A DNA stretch of 64,000 nt from HKCCE3408 sp039191215 (GCA_039191215.1 JBCCXT010000003.1:1-64000), one strand, 5' to 3'; counted from the stretch's first letter, positions 50,928-60,076 are shown. The notes: generated by a model not told the origin, from the letters alone. Numbers and translations are program-made.

Positions 50928-51833
50928 ATGGACCGTTTAACGGAAATGGAGGCATTCGCGACCGTAGTGGATCAGGGGGGATTCACCGACGCTGCCAAAA
51001 AGATGGGGATATCGAAGTCTGCGGTATCCAAACATGTGTCATCGCTCGAAAGTCGCCTGGGGGCGCGCCTTTTGAACCGTACGACACGGCGCGTCAGTCC
51101 TACGGAAATCGGATTGGCCTATTACGATCGCGCCCGGCGGGTGCTTAACGATGCTGGCGAAGCGGATGCGCTTGTGACAGCGATGCAAAGCGCGCCTTCT
51201 GGCATGCTGCGCGTCTCGGTTGCGACCGATTTCGGCGTCAATCATCTCTCTCCCGTGCTGGGCGACTTCTTGCACGCCTATCCCGACATCACCGTCAACA
51301 TGGTGCTGAATAACCGCTATGTGGAGCTGATCAGTGAAGGGTTCGATCTGGCAATCCGTGTGGGTGAGCTTGAAGACAGCTCGCTTCGGGCGCGTAAGCT
51401 GTGTGAGACCAACAAGCGCATGATCGCGGCGCCCGGCTATTTCCAGCAATTCGGGCGGCCGCAGAAAATCGACGATCTCAACGAGCACAAGCTTTTGCAT
51501 TACTCGAACCAAGCATCGGGCAATGTCTGGAAAGTGACCGCACCTTCGGGTGAGAAGCGTCAGGTCCGCACCGCAGGTAGCCTGACGGTCAATGATGGCC
51601 AGTCGCTTCTGAATGCCGCCATCGGCGGCCTGGGGATCGCTTATCTGCCAAGCTTCCTCTATGCGGAATCGCTGCGGCAGGGTCTTCTAGAAGATGTCAT
51701 TCCCGAGCTTCCGATGGAGGTTCAGGGCATCTACGCGATCTACCCGCCGGGCCGCTATACGCAGCCGAAAGTGCGCGCGTTCATCGACTTCCTGGTCGAT
51801 CAGTTCCGCGACAAAGGGCCCAACGATTGGTGA
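50928..51833 (+). CDS. LysR family transcriptional regulator
   Basis: The 301-residue regulator has the LysR helix-turn-helix at about 4-60 (FATVVDQGGFTDAAKKMGIS then KSAVSKHVSSLESRLGARLL), followed by a periplasmic-binding-like effector domain. Its effector domain resembles the CrgA/DmlR group with the TVNMVLNNRYVELISEGFDL segment. Target and ligand are unknown: the divergent neighbour is the sugar transferase, but LysR proteins commonly act at a distance. A perfect terminator follows. Confidence 0.93.
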   Translation: MDRLTEMEAFATVVDQGGFTDAAKKMGISKSAVSKHVSSLESRLGARLLNRTTRRVSPTEIGLAYYDRARRVLNDAGEADALVTAMQSAPSGMLRVSVATDFGVNHLSPVLGDFLHAYPDITVNMVLNNRYVELISEGFDLAIRVGELEDSSLRARKLCETNKRMIAAPGYFQQFGRPQKIDDLNEHKLLHYSNQASGNVWKVTAPSGEKRQVRTAGSLTVNDGQSLLNAAIGGLGIAYLPSFLYAESLRQGLLEDVIPELPMEVQGIYAIYPPGRYTQPKVRAFIDFLVDQFRDKGPNDW

Positions 51834-51883
51834 TTTAGTGAGTATGAAGCCTTCCCTCGTCTAAGGCTTTGGGGACAGCAGAC

Positions 51884-51911
51884 GGGCCCGTCCAATCGGA
51901 CGGGCCCTTTT
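51884..51911 (+). terminator. Intrinsic terminator after the LysR gene
   Basis: A 10-bp perfect stem (GGGCCCGTCC with GGACGGGCCC) has an AATC loop and is followed by TTTT. It ends 8 bases before the convergent OmpA-gene stop; the minus strand has no T run, so it serves the LysR gene. Confidence 0.85.
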
Positions 51912-51919
51912 GCGTTGCA

Positions 51920-52882
51920 TCATTCGGTGTTGATGACCACCGCCTCGACGCGGCGATTGATGTCCCGGCCCTCTTGTGTGGTGTTCGGCGCAAGTGGCAT
52001 CAAAAAACCTACCCCGTCCGCGCTTAGCCTGTTCGGCGCGATGCCAAACTGCGTGATTAACGCGTCGCGTACGGCAGCAGCCCGGGCACGGCTGACGCTG
52101 ATATTGGAGCTCAGGCTGCCTTCGGCGTCGGTATGGCCAACAAGGGTCAATCGGATCTCGGGATTGGTGTCTAAAAACTGCGCAAGCTCGCCCAGAACAG
52201 GCGCGTCGGTATCGCTGATCTGGGTTGATCCGTATTCGAACGTAATCCCCGGCAAGGGCGCACGACCAATTGTGCTCAAAGCTCCGGCCAAATCGCCGGG
52301 TAGGCCCGGCCCCGCAACGGATGCGCCTTCCGCTGCCTGCTCAGGTGAGCGGCTTGAAAGCGTTACCTCAGCAATTTCGGCACCTTCGGGGGCTACATGC
52401 ACAGATTGCACAAAGCCGATGCCGCCACCTTCGCTTACCAACAAGATTGCATAGTCCGAGGCCCCTTCACCGGCATCCCGCCATGCCGCGTAATAGCCAA
52501 AATCGGCGAGGTTCACATGCATGATCGGTTCCGGCGCGACATCAAGCGCGAAGCGGAAATCGAAGCCGCCGCAAACTTGCGTCGTGCAGGAAAAGAGGGG
52601 CTCAAAACCTGCCTCAGTAAGCTGGTCGGTCAGAACGGTCAGCAGCACGCCGGTGCCAGCGGTGAAATCGGCGATCTGCCAGACCTCTCGCGTCAGCACG
52701 CCGCTGGCCTCAAATGCAGGCATGCCGGCGCCTGACCAGGGCCCAGTCGGCACCACATATCGGCCCGCCAATTCCCGCTCATTGAGCGCAGCCTCTGCGC
52801 TGTCGGGCAGGCGCAGAAGGCTTTCCGCCGCACCAGGTGCCGCCAAAAGCGTCGTCGTCAAAAGAAAGGCGGCGCGACCCAT
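51920..52882 (-). CDS. OmpA-family secreted protein
   Basis: The 320-residue product has a signal peptide (about 1-19, GRAAFLLTTTLLAAPGAAES). A central region of about 190 residues follows, with a Cys pair (FSCTTQVCGGFDFRFA). The C-terminal OmpA-like peptidoglycan-binding domain is at about 205-320 (ITFEYGSTQIS, LTLVGHTDAEGS, NISVSRARAAAVRDALI, GRDINRRVEAVV). The ATG at 52882 gives a signal peptide; the longer frame upstream overlaps the neighbour and has no export signal. Last gene of a leftward run; the next upstream stop is four bases away. It likely anchors the envelope to peptidoglycan; the middle region has no family I can name. Confidence 0.85.
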   Translation of the reverse strand: MGRAAFLLTTTLLAAPGAAESLLRLPDSAEAALNERELAGRYVVPTGPWSGAGMPAFEASGVLTREVWQIADFTAGTGVLLTVLTDQLTEAGFEPLFSCTTQVCGGFDFRFALDVAPEPIMHVNLADFGYYAAWRDAGEGASDYAILLVSEGGGIGFVQSVHVAPEGAEIAEVTLSSRSPEQAAEGASVAGPGLPGDLAGALSTIGRAPLPGITFEYGSTQISDTDAPVLGELAQFLDTNPEIRLTLVGHTDAEGSLSSNISVSRARAAAVRDALITQFGIAPNRLSADGVGFLMPLAPNTTQEGRDINRRVEAVVINTE

Positions 52883-52886
52883 CAGA

Positions 52887-53462
52887 TCAGCGCGCCTGGC
52901 CGTGATAGTCGGCATTGGGCTGCATCGCGACCGCCGAAGCCATCCGGTTGGACATATTAAAAAAGGCTGCCACGCTGGCAATGTCCCAGATGTCGCGATC
53001 ACTGAAGCCGTTGTCGCGCAAGGCCTGCCGGTCGGGCTCTTCGACCTTGGCACTGGCCTCCGTGACGCTGGCGGCAAAATCCAGCATCGCCCGTTGGCGG
53101 CTATCAAGGGGTGCGGCGCGGTAATTCATCACCAACGCCTCGCCAAGCGCGGGATCGCCCGACAGCGCGCGCACCGCGGCGCCATGGGCGACCTGGCAGT
53201 ACCAGCAGCGATTGATCGAGCTGACGACAACTGCGATCATCTCGCGTTCAAGCTTTGACAGGCCGCTGGCGCCCAGCATCAGGTCGTTATACATCGCCGT
53301 GAAAGCGTTCAGCTTGTCGATATCAAACGCGTAAGCGCTGAGCACATTCGGCACCATGCCGATCTTGTCGACGCATAGGTCGAAATAGGCCTTTGTCTCG
53401 TCGGGAAGCGGCGCGACGGGGGGCAGGTCCAGTGCCGTCGGAAGGGGCGGTTTTGTGCTCAA
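52887..53462 (-). CDS. AhpD-like / carboxymuconolactone decarboxylase-family peroxidase-related protein
   Basis: The 191-residue all-helical protein has the redox CxxC motif INRCWYCQVAHGAAVRAL (about 85-102) with the following histidine of the AhpD/CMD fold. It matches the uncharacterised-peroxidase-related group. It overlaps the GNAT gene by four bases. A role in peroxide or thiol defence is inferred from the fold only. Confidence 0.87.
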   Translation of the reverse strand: MSTKPPLPTALDLPPVAPLPDETKAYFDLCVDKIGMVPNVLSAYAFDIDKLNAFTAMYNDLMLGASGLSKLEREMIAVVVSSINRCWYCQVAHGAAVRALSGDPALGEALVMNYRAAPLDSRQRAMLDFAASVTEASAKVEEPDRQALRDNGFSDRDIWDIASVAAFFNMSNRMASAVAMQPNADYHGQAR

Positions 53463-54166
53463 GAGACGGCCTTTGTTGGTTTTATTCTGTAGTGATAGTG
53501 TCCCACAACTTGGAACCCCAGGGAAGTGTAGAGCGCGATTGCGGCAGTATTGGCGCGCGTCACCAGTAGCGTAAGCGGGTTTGCGCCGGCTTCCAGCGCC
53601 CAGTGGGCCGCGTGCTGCATCATGATGCGTGCGAGGCCTCTGCGGCGAAATTCCGGGGCCACCTCCAAGGCGTGTAACATCGCGCCGCCGTCATGGCAGG
53701 CCAAATAGGCAACACCGGCCGGTCGATCTGCGATACGGCCAAAAAGGGTGGTTTTGTGGCCTTGGGCCCGCTCCATGATCGCAAGTCGTTCCGAGCCGAT
53801 CCCTGCGTCGGCCCAAAGCTCCGTTTGGATGGCCAAGGGTGGCCAGATGTCAAACGAGGTCACCGAAGGCGGCATTGCGGCCAGTGCGCCTGGCTCAACC
53901 GCCATGGCGATGGTTGGATCCATCACGCTAAAGCCTGCCTGATCGAGCGCCTCATCAAGTTCTTCTTCCCCGGCGCGGACCATGACCAGCGGCACGTCCA
54001 TCTCAGCGCTGAGTTTCGCAATATCAGGCGCGCCCGAGCCGCTCCAGGTTGCCGCCGAAACCCGGCTGCCGCCACCGGCGCCGTCACGCAACGTCCAGCC
54101 GCCGCGATCCCAGGTCTTGGCAGGGGGCCAGGTGGCCGCCAGCAATTTGCGAATTTCCGGTGTCAC
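53459..54166 (-). CDS. GNAT family N-acetyltransferase
   Basis: The 235-residue protein has an N-terminal domain (about 1-115) without family motifs. The GNAT core follows with motif A in VAPEFRRRGLARIMMQHAAH (about 167-186) and motif B in TRANTAAIALYTSLGFQVVG. Length suggests a two-domain acetyltransferase. Its ends overlap both the cinA-like gene and the AhpD-like gene by ATGA. Substrate unknown. Confidence 0.85.
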   Translation of the reverse strand: MTPEIRKLLAATWPPAKTWDRGGWTLRDGAGGGSRVSAATWSGSGAPDIAKLSAEMDVPLVMVRAGEEELDEALDQAGFSVMDPTIAMAVEPGALAAMPPSVTSFDIWPPLAIQTELWADAGIGSERLAIMERAQGHKTTLFGRIADRPAGVAYLACHDGGAMLHALEVAPEFRRRGLARIMMQHAAHWALEAGANPLTLLVTRANTAAIALYTSLGFQVVGHYHYRIKPTKAVS

Positions 54167-54891
54167 CGCGCCTCCGGAAATGCCGTTCGAAGCGCATCCA
54201 TAACGCGGATCACGGCACCCGGATCGGCGCTGCGCACAACAACATTGGACCCATGCAGGCCATCTTGCTGGTAAGGGTAAGATCCGATCGACGTCTCCGT
54301 ATGCGCCTCGGCCAGCGCGCCAAGGGTCTGGGCGATATCGCCCTCGCCGCGGGGCACGCGCAGGCTTTGTGAGACGAGCGGCGCGCCGCCCTGCAAACTG
54401 GGCATCACGCTGGCCACCATCGCCTGAAAGATTGCGGGCACACCGGCCATGACATGCACGTTGCCCAGGCTAAAACCGGGCGCCGCTGAGACCGGGTTGT
54501 CGATCAGCGCGGCGCCTTCGGGGATGCGCGCCATGCGAAGACGCGCGGCGTTAAGCTCCTGGTTGCGGGCGGCATAGTGCCTTTCCAGGATGGCACGCGC
54601 ATCATCGCGCACATCAATCGCCGCGCCAAAGGCCGATGCAACCGCATCGGCGGTAATGTCGTCATGGGTTGGCCCGATCCCACCTGATGTGAAAACATGG
54701 GTATAGCTGTCCCGCAGCGCATTAAGCGCGGCGACGATTCGCGCAGTGCCGTCGGGCACGATGCGGACCTCGGCGAGGTCGATCCCGGCGTCGGTCAGCA
54801 CACGGGCCAGGAAATGCGTATTCGCATCGCGGGTTCGGCCCGACAGGATCTCATCGCCGATGACCAGCATCGCGGCTGTGGGGTTTGGCAT
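54163..54891 (-). CDS. CinA-like molybdopterin-binding-fold protein
   Basis: The 242-residue protein belongs to the CinA/MoaB-Mog fold family (COG1058). The N-terminal motif AAMLVIGDEILSGRTRDANT and the TSGGIGPTHDDITADAVA motif (about 66-83) are intact. It has the single MoCF domain and lacks the second (nicotinamide deamidase) domain of full CinA. CinA-type proteins act in ADP-ribose pyrophosphate metabolism; single-domain forms are uncharacterised. The start is the ATG at 54891. It is divergent from sfsA, with 50 bases between starts. First gene of a four-gene leftward unit. Confidence 0.9.
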   Translation of the reverse strand: MPNPTAAMLVIGDEILSGRTRDANTHFLARVLTDAGIDLAEVRIVPDGTARIVAALNALRDSYTHVFTSGGIGPTHDDITADAVASAFGAAIDVRDDARAILERHYAARNQELNAARLRMARIPEGAALIDNPVSAAPGFSLGNVHVMAGVPAIFQAMVASVMPSLQGGAPLVSQSLRVPRGEGDIAQTLGALAEAHTETSIGSYPYQQDGLHGSNVVVRSADPGAVIRVMDALRTAFPEAR

Positions 54892-54941
54892 TGCGCTGGC
54901 ATCCCTTGCAGTGCGTTCCGACCGGGTATAGGGCCGCTTTG

Positions 54942-55655
54942 ATGCGCTTTCCAACCCCTCTCATCCGCGCGACGCTGATCCGCCGCTACAAACGCTTTCT
55001 GGCTGACATCCGGCTGGAGGACGGCTCTGTGGTAACGGCGCATTGCCCCAACCCGGGATCGATGATGGGGCTGGCGGAGCCTGGCATGACTATCTGGGTG
55101 GAGCCGAATGACGATCCAAAGAAGAAGTTGAAATATGGCTGGCGCTTGGTCGAACTGCCAGATGGCCACATGTCGGGCATCGATACGGCCGTTCCCAACC
55201 GCGTTGTCGGTGAGGCGCTTGCCCAAGGCGCCATTGCTGCTTTTCGTGCCTATGACAATATTCGGGCAGAGGTGACGTACGGCAAAAACAGCCGCATCGA
55301 TTTTCTGGCCCGCCATGATGGCCTGCCCGACGCCTATATCGAGGTAAAAAACGTGCATTTGCGACGTATGGGCGATCTGGCGGAGTTTCCCGACAGCGTG
55401 ACAACCCGCGGCGCCAAGCATCTGCGCGAGCTGTCTGATATGGTGGCACTCGGGCACCGGGCGGTCATGCTCTACCTGGTGCAACGCACCGATTGCGCGC
55501 GTCTATCCTTCGCACGCGACCTTGATCCAGACTACTGCGTTGCGGCCCATGCGGCACATCAAGCAGGTGTTGAGTTTTTGTGCTATGGCACCCATGTCAC
55601 CCCTGACGCGGTTCAAATCGGCCCGCAATTGCCTGTTGAAGGCTCGCAGACGTGA
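54942..55655 (+). CDS. sfsA: SfsA, sugar fermentation stimulation protein homologue
   Basis: The 237-residue protein is a member of the SfsA family, which has a nuclease-like core. Conserved stretches are LIRRYKRFLADIRL (9-22), VTAHCPNPGSMMGL (about 29-42) and YIEVKNVHLRR (about 131-141; E-x-K active-site-like). In E. coli it affects maltose metabolism genes; its biochemical role is unclear. The ATG at 54942 gives the family N-terminus. It is divergent from the cinA-like gene. Confidence 0.93.
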   Translation: MRFPTPLIRATLIRRYKRFLADIRLEDGSVVTAHCPNPGSMMGLAEPGMTIWVEPNDDPKKKLKYGWRLVELPDGHMSGIDTAVPNRVVGEALAQGAIAAFRAYDNIRAEVTYGKNSRIDFLARHDGLPDAYIEVKNVHLRRMGDLAEFPDSVTTRGAKHLRELSDMVALGHRAVMLYLVQRTDCARLSFARDLDPDYCVAAHAAHQAGVEFLCYGTHVTPDAVQIGPQLPVEGSQT

Positions 55656-55742
55656 ATTTGTGCGATGAAGAAGTGCGGCTAGGTCACTAGAAATACATAT
55701 TGGCATGCAATAATTAAGGGTAACAAAAAGGAGTTATCCGCC

Positions 55743-56555
55743 GTGGAGGGCTATCACGGTCGTCTGACCAAGGACGGCATCCGCATCCACAAACCCGAAG
55801 ACGCCGCCGGTATGCACCGCGCGGGGCAGGTCGCTGCGCGCATTCTGGACGAGATCGGCAGTCACATTCTGCCGGGTGCGACCACAGCTGCGATCGATGA
55901 CCGCATTCGCAAGATGGTGGCTGAGTGTGGCGCGACCTCAGCGACAATCGGCTATCGTGGCTACCAGCATGCCAGCTGTATCAGTGTTAACCACGTGGTC
56001 TGCCACGGCATTCCCGGCCACAAAGTTCTGAAAGACGGGGATATTTTGAATATCGATGTCACCGTCATCGTCGATGGCTGGTTTGGCGATACAAGCCGTA
56101 TGTTTGTCGCCGGAAAGATCGGGCGTAAGGCGGAGCGTCTGGTTCAGGTGACCCATGACGCGCTGATGCGCGGCATTGAAACAGTCCGACCCGGCAAAAC
56201 CTTCGGCGATATCGGCCATGCCATCCAAAGCTTTGTTGAGGCGCAGCGAATGAGTGTTGTCCGCGATTTCTGCGGACACGGCCTCGGTCAGGTGTTTCAC
56301 GCGCCGCCCAATGTGCTGCATTACGGGCGCCCCGGCACCGGACCGGTGCTTGAGGAGGGGATGTTTTTCACCATTGAGCCGATGGTCAATCTCGGCAGGC
56401 CCGAGACAAAGGTTCTGGCCGATGATTGGACGGCTGTGACGCGGGACAAATCGCTCTCGGCACAGTTTGAGCATTCGGTCGGCGTGACCTCGGATGGTGT
56501 GGAGATATTCACCCTGTCACCGGCGGGGTCTTTTCACCCGACATGGATTGCCTGA
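55743..56555 (+). CDS. map: Methionine aminopeptidase (type I)
   Basis: Map removes the N-terminal methionine from new proteins. The 270 residues carry the five metal ligands: two Asp in LNIDVTVIVDGWFGDTSRMF (about 100-119), His in FCGHGLGQVFH (about 176-186), Glu in FTIEPMV and Glu in AQFEHSVGV. The substrate-pocket histidine is in VNHVVCHGIPG. The GTG start is set by an AAGGAG 9 bases upstream. It precedes radC by 44 bases, an order seen in many alphaproteobacteria. Confidence 0.96.
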   Translation: MEGYHGRLTKDGIRIHKPEDAAGMHRAGQVAARILDEIGSHILPGATTAAIDDRIRKMVAECGATSATIGYRGYQHASCISVNHVVCHGIPGHKVLKDGDILNIDVTVIVDGWFGDTSRMFVAGKIGRKAERLVQVTHDALMRGIETVRPGKTFGDIGHAIQSFVEAQRMSVVRDFCGHGLGQVFHAPPNVLHYGRPGTGPVLEEGMFFTIEPMVNLGRPETKVLADDWTAVTRDKSLSAQFEHSVGVTSDGVEIFTLSPAGSFHPTWIA

Positions 56556-56599
56556 CGCTGGTAACGCCCAGTTAACCAACGCGCGGCATCGTTTCCGCC

Positions 56600-57361
56600 A
56601 TGAGTGTGAAGAGATCATTTGCCGAAGCGCCCCTGCCTGGTCTTGAGCCACATACGGGGACTATTGTGTTACCGCGGCTGCCATCCGTTGAAGAGCACCG
56701 CAAAGACCACCGCACGCGCCTACGCCAGCGTTTCACCGATGGCGGTGCCGATGCGGTGCCCGATTACGAACTTCTGGAAATGCTGCTTTATCGGGCGCTG
56801 CCCCGGGGCGATACCAAACCGCTGGCAAAGTCGCTCCTTAAAGCCTTCGGAGACATAAACCATGTCATCGCTGCGCCGCGCGCGCGTTTGAAAGAGGTCG
56901 ACGGCGTCGGCGATCGGGTCATCTTTGAGCTGAAGCTGGTCGAGGCGCTCGGCCACCGCATGGCGCGCGCGCGGGTGATGCAAAAGCCGCTTTTGTCGTC
57001 ATGGGATGCGCTCTTGGCCTATTGTCAAACAGCCATGGCCCATCGCGATCTGGAACATTTCCGGATACTCTTTCTCGACCGGAAGAACGTACTTGTCGCT
57101 GATGAGGAACAGGCAAAGGGCACGGTCGATCACGTCCCGGTCTATCCGCGCGAGGTTGTGAAACGGGCGCTGGAGTTGAACGCCTCAGCTCTAATTCTGG
57201 TCCACAACCATCCCTCCGGCGATCCAACACCAAGTCAGGCGGATATCCAGATGACCGATGCTATCCGCGATGCCGCGGATGTGTTGGGCATCGTTGTGCA
57301 TGACCATTTGATCATCGGAAAAGCCCGCGAGCTCAGCTTTCGCGCCGAAGGCCTGCTCTAG
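56600..57361 (+). CDS. radC: RadC family protein (JAB1/MPN domain)
   Basis: The 253-residue protein has an N-terminal helix-hairpin-helix-like region (about 40-110; LLEMLLYRALPRGDTKPLAK). The C-terminal MPN/JAMM domain has its zinc motif in LVHNHPSGDPTPSQADIQMT (about 200-219, H-x-H and Asp), preceded by VDHVPVYPREVVKRAL. RadC was named from a DNA-repair phenotype that has since been questioned; the molecular role is unknown. A 43-base hairpin follows the stop. Confidence 0.93.
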   Translation: MSVKRSFAEAPLPGLEPHTGTIVLPRLPSVEEHRKDHRTRLRQRFTDGGADAVPDYELLEMLLYRALPRGDTKPLAKSLLKAFGDINHVIAAPRARLKEVDGVGDRVIFELKLVEALGHRMARARVMQKPLLSSWDALLAYCQTAMAHRDLEHFRILFLDRKNVLVADEEQAKGTVDHVPVYPREVVKRALELNASALILVHNHPSGDPTPSQADIQMTDAIRDAADVLGIVVHDHLIIGKARELSFRAEGLL

Positions 57362-57364
57362 GGT

Positions 57365-57407
57365 GCGTAGCGCGCGGCCGCGGCCGAAGGCCGACCGCGC
57401 GCTACGC
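57365..57407. repeat. Large GC-rich hairpin just after radC
   Basis: A 13-bp perfect stem (57365-57377 with 57395-57407, core GTAGCGCGCGG/CCGCGCGCTAC) encloses a second hairpin CGGCC-GAA-GGCCG. No T run follows on either strand. It lies four bases past the radC stop, between the convergent PstS-OmpA gene and radC. It could be a factor-dependent or bidirectional terminator, or a REP-like element; the rest of the 189-base gap is GC-rich and gene-free. Confidence 0.6.
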
Positions 57408-57550
57408 CCAACTGGCGCAGGCCGGAGGCCGAGCCGGGCGGGAGCCCTTGTTTTGCCTGCATCGCAGGTGGTCGGCCCTCGTCGGTGCCCCTAAAGCGAC
57501 CCTCCTCGGGCCGGTCGCGGGTTACCCCGCTCCGGCGCGCGGCCGCCGGA

Positions 57551-59092
57551 TTATTCCAGCCAGATTTCGACGCGCCGGTTAATCGCGGCACCCCAATCGT
57601 CGGTATCGCAGGCAATCGGCAATGCTTCTCCGAAACCTGCGGTGCGAAAACTCACCGCACCCAAATCTGCCGCAAGTGCGGCCGCCATAACAGCCCGCCG
57701 GACTGAATCAGCCCTGTTTCGCGATAGGTTCAAATTCGCCGCGGCAGACCCGGCCGCGTCAGAAAAGCCCACAAAGACCAGCGTCCTGCCATCAAATTCC
57801 CCGTCCTCAATCGCCAACGCAAGCCGAGAGATCGCGCTAAGGGACGGTGTGTCAAAACTGCTGGACCCATCCGAAAATCGAATCGTCGGCGACAGCCGCG
57901 CCGTACCCGTCATCAGTGCGGCAAGGCGTTGCAGATCAGCCAAGTCCGTCTCCTCGCCCGCGGCTTGGATCGCATTGGCCAATCGGACGCCTTGGGCATT
58001 GATCGGCGTGCGAATTATCGCCTGGCTGACGAAGCCCGTGCGGCGGATCACCCGCTCTGCCATTCCGGTTTCAAAAAATCCCAAAAACTCACGCACGAGG
58101 CGTGGAAGGCGCCGGTTGGGCGTGTAGACGAAAAGCGGCGCCGTCAGAGGGTAGTCTTCGGATTTCACTGTCTGCGGCGTTGCCTCAATGGCAAAGCCGC
58201 AAGGACCGGCCAGCGCCAGCGCCCGGGCATTGCCCACAGCCGATAGCGTCGCAACACCCAAGGCCAGCGGATCCCGGGAGACCGCATCAGACAGATCGCG
58301 CGGATCGTCATGGCGTGTGATCCCCGCCGCCAAGGTGCCCCCATCGGGGAGAACGCGGCTTTCAAAGGCTTGCGCCAGGCCGCTTGACGCGGCGGGGAAA
58401 TGCAGCTCGATCGGCGCGTCAGGGCCGCCGAGATCGGCCCAATTTGTGATCTCACCGGCAAAAAGTGCGGCCAGGCTTTCCGGGGCAATCTGGCTCAGCG
58501 GATTTGACCGCGCGGTGACCGCAACCAGCGCATCCAGAGCAATAACGCGGGCCCTTTGGCTGAGGTCTTGCCCGCCTGCAGCATCAACGGCGCGCTCCTC
58601 CAGCGAAAGTGGCTCCCGCAAAGTCAGCGCCACATCCGTTTCGTCGTTCAGAAGCGCCAAAAACGCATCATCTGTGGTGCCAGGCGCGACGCTAAAGCGC
58701 GCGGCCACGGAGCCGTCCGCGCGCGCCATCGTAAAGGTCGTGACGCCCTCGGCATCGATCCGGCGGCTCAGGTCAAAACCTTGGTCCAATGCAAAGGTTT
58801 CAATCAACTCCGGCAGCAGCCTGTCGGCGATCACGGCGGCGCCGGTGAACCTGGCTTCGGCCACAAATGCCTCCAAATTGGGGCAACCGGGGCCGTCGCA
58901 CCGCACCCCTTCCGCGCTCACTGTGAGCGGCCCGTAGATCGAAGAGACGCGGTAAAACTCGCCGTCGAAAGCAATCAGGCTACCGGCAAGCTCAATACCC
59001 CCATCGATCGAGGTCAGCGTGACGTCCTGCCCAAAAACAGCGCCCGTCGAAAGACAGATGGTTGCGGCAACAGCGCGCAATAGGGAACGCAT
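57551..59092 (-). CDS. Phosphate-binding (PstS-like) domain fused to an OmpA-type domain
   Basis: The 513-residue secreted protein has a signal peptide (about 1-21). A periplasmic substrate-binding domain (about 90-360) follows, with a phosphate-type SBP layout (VIALDALVAVTARSNPLSQI then LFAGEITNWADLGG). The C-terminal OmpA domain is at about 395-513 (IRFSDGSSSFDTPSLSAI, NLNLSRNRADSVRRAVMAAA, INRRVEIWLE). The fusion would tie a ligand-binding domain to the peptidoglycan. Similar PstS-OmpA proteins exist in alphaproteobacteria, as I recall. No pst transport genes are nearby, so it may be a sensor or scaffold rather than a transporter part. Confidence 0.82.
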   Translation of the reverse strand: MRSLLRAVAATICLSTGAVFGQDVTLTSIDGGIELAGSLIAFDGEFYRVSSIYGPLTVSAEGVRCDGPGCPNLEAFVAEARFTGAAVIADRLLPELIETFALDQGFDLSRRIDAEGVTTFTMARADGSVAARFSVAPGTTDDAFLALLNDETDVALTLREPLSLEERAVDAAGGQDLSQRARVIALDALVAVTARSNPLSQIAPESLAALFAGEITNWADLGGPDAPIELHFPAASSGLAQAFESRVLPDGGTLAAGITRHDDPRDLSDAVSRDPLALGVATLSAVGNARALALAGPCGFAIEATPQTVKSEDYPLTAPLFVYTPNRRLPRLVREFLGFFETGMAERVIRRTGFVSQAIIRTPINAQGVRLANAIQAAGEETDLADLQRLAALMTGTARLSPTIRFSDGSSSFDTPSLSAISRLALAIEDGEFDGRTLVFVGFSDAAGSAAANLNLSRNRADSVRRAVMAAALAADLGAVSFRTAGFGEALPIACDTDDWGAAINRRVEIWLE

Positions 59093-59110
59093 GACCTAGG
59101 CCTGTGTCGA

Positions 59111-59962
59111 TTAACGCTCAGCGATCCTCAGGTCCGGGAACAAATTTTGCAACCACAGATGGGGCGCCGCTGTGCGGCAGCCTGGCCCTGCCAATTCCAG
59201 TTCGGTGTGCTCAGCGGCTGCTGCGTCGCGGATGGTGATTGTGGTTGCCTCGGCGGTACCGCAAAGGCTGAGCGCAAGGCGCACCTGCCCACCCGCCTCG
59301 ACCGGATCGCGCGGGAAGGTGTAGACTTGCAAGCCATCAAGCAGGCTTAGAAAGCCGCCTTCGCCCAAGACGGCGTCGCGATGGGACCCCGGTGCGCTTG
59401 GGCTGATATGCCCGGGCATGCCAGACGCAGCGCCTCGTTCAAAGGCCGAGAGCGAGATCTCAGCATCACCGCGCCAGTTTACTGCCACGCGTTGATAATC
59501 GGCCAGATCGGGTACCGCGAGCTGGAAGACTTGGCCGCCGACGCTGATCCGCGCCGGATCGCTCAGCGCCGGTAAGTGCACCACGCTTTGGCCAAGCGCG
59601 TTGGTTTCGAGCGTCAATTCGATGCCGGCATGTGAGATCAGGACCGAGCGACCGGGCGCACAGGCATCGTTGATTTCCAAGATAATTATGGCCGGGGCCT
59701 CAGCGCGGGCGGTGACATCGGCACCGCAACTTAGACCAAAGCGGCCCATTTGCGGCGGCAGGCGGAGCGGTTCCGGCGCGTTGGATCGCGTTACTCTGGC
59801 TGGAAGCGGCGGCAGGCCTGGCAAGGCTGCCGCAAAGATTGGATCGCTTGGGATATCGGCGCGGAGCTCAGCGGGTGGCTCGGGCGCATGACGCGCCTGC
59901 CAACCTGCAACCGCGATGGCTGCCAGGCCCAACAGGGCTAAGCTTGTGGTGAACCTGCTCAT
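59111..59962 (-). CDS. Hypothetical exported protein between PstS-OmpA and secA
   Basis: The 283-residue product has an N-terminal hydrophobic segment (SLALLGLAAIAVAGW) that can be a signal anchor or signal peptide. The rest is beta-rich with three to four cysteines (LSCGADVTA, INDACAPGRS, LSLCGTAEA, GPGCRTAAPH), which suggests disulfides in the periplasm. The ATG at 59962 is set by AGGA 4 bases upstream. It starts 114 bases after secA and ends 18 bases before the PstS-OmpA gene, so the two downstream genes are probably co-transcribed. No family recognised. Confidence 0.72.
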   Translation of the reverse strand: MSRFTTSLALLGLAAIAVAGWQARHAPEPPAELRADIPSDPIFAAALPGLPPLPARVTRSNAPEPLRLPPQMGRFGLSCGADVTARAEAPAIIILEINDACAPGRSVLISHAGIELTLETNALGQSVVHLPALSDPARISVGGQVFQLAVPDLADYQRVAVNWRGDAEISLSAFERGAASGMPGHISPSAPGSHRDAVLGEGGFLSLLDGLQVYTFPRDPVEAGGQVRLALSLCGTAEATTITIRDAAAAEHTELELAGPGCRTAAPHLWLQNLFPDLRIAER

Positions 59963-60076
59963 CTTGTCCTCGCATCGCGGCCTGTTTGCGACCGTCATTG
60001 CAGGCAAGTGTATCCGATACTCAGATTAATTACGCGGGGCGACAGGTGTTTAGCGTCGAAGTGGTGCAGATCCGAC

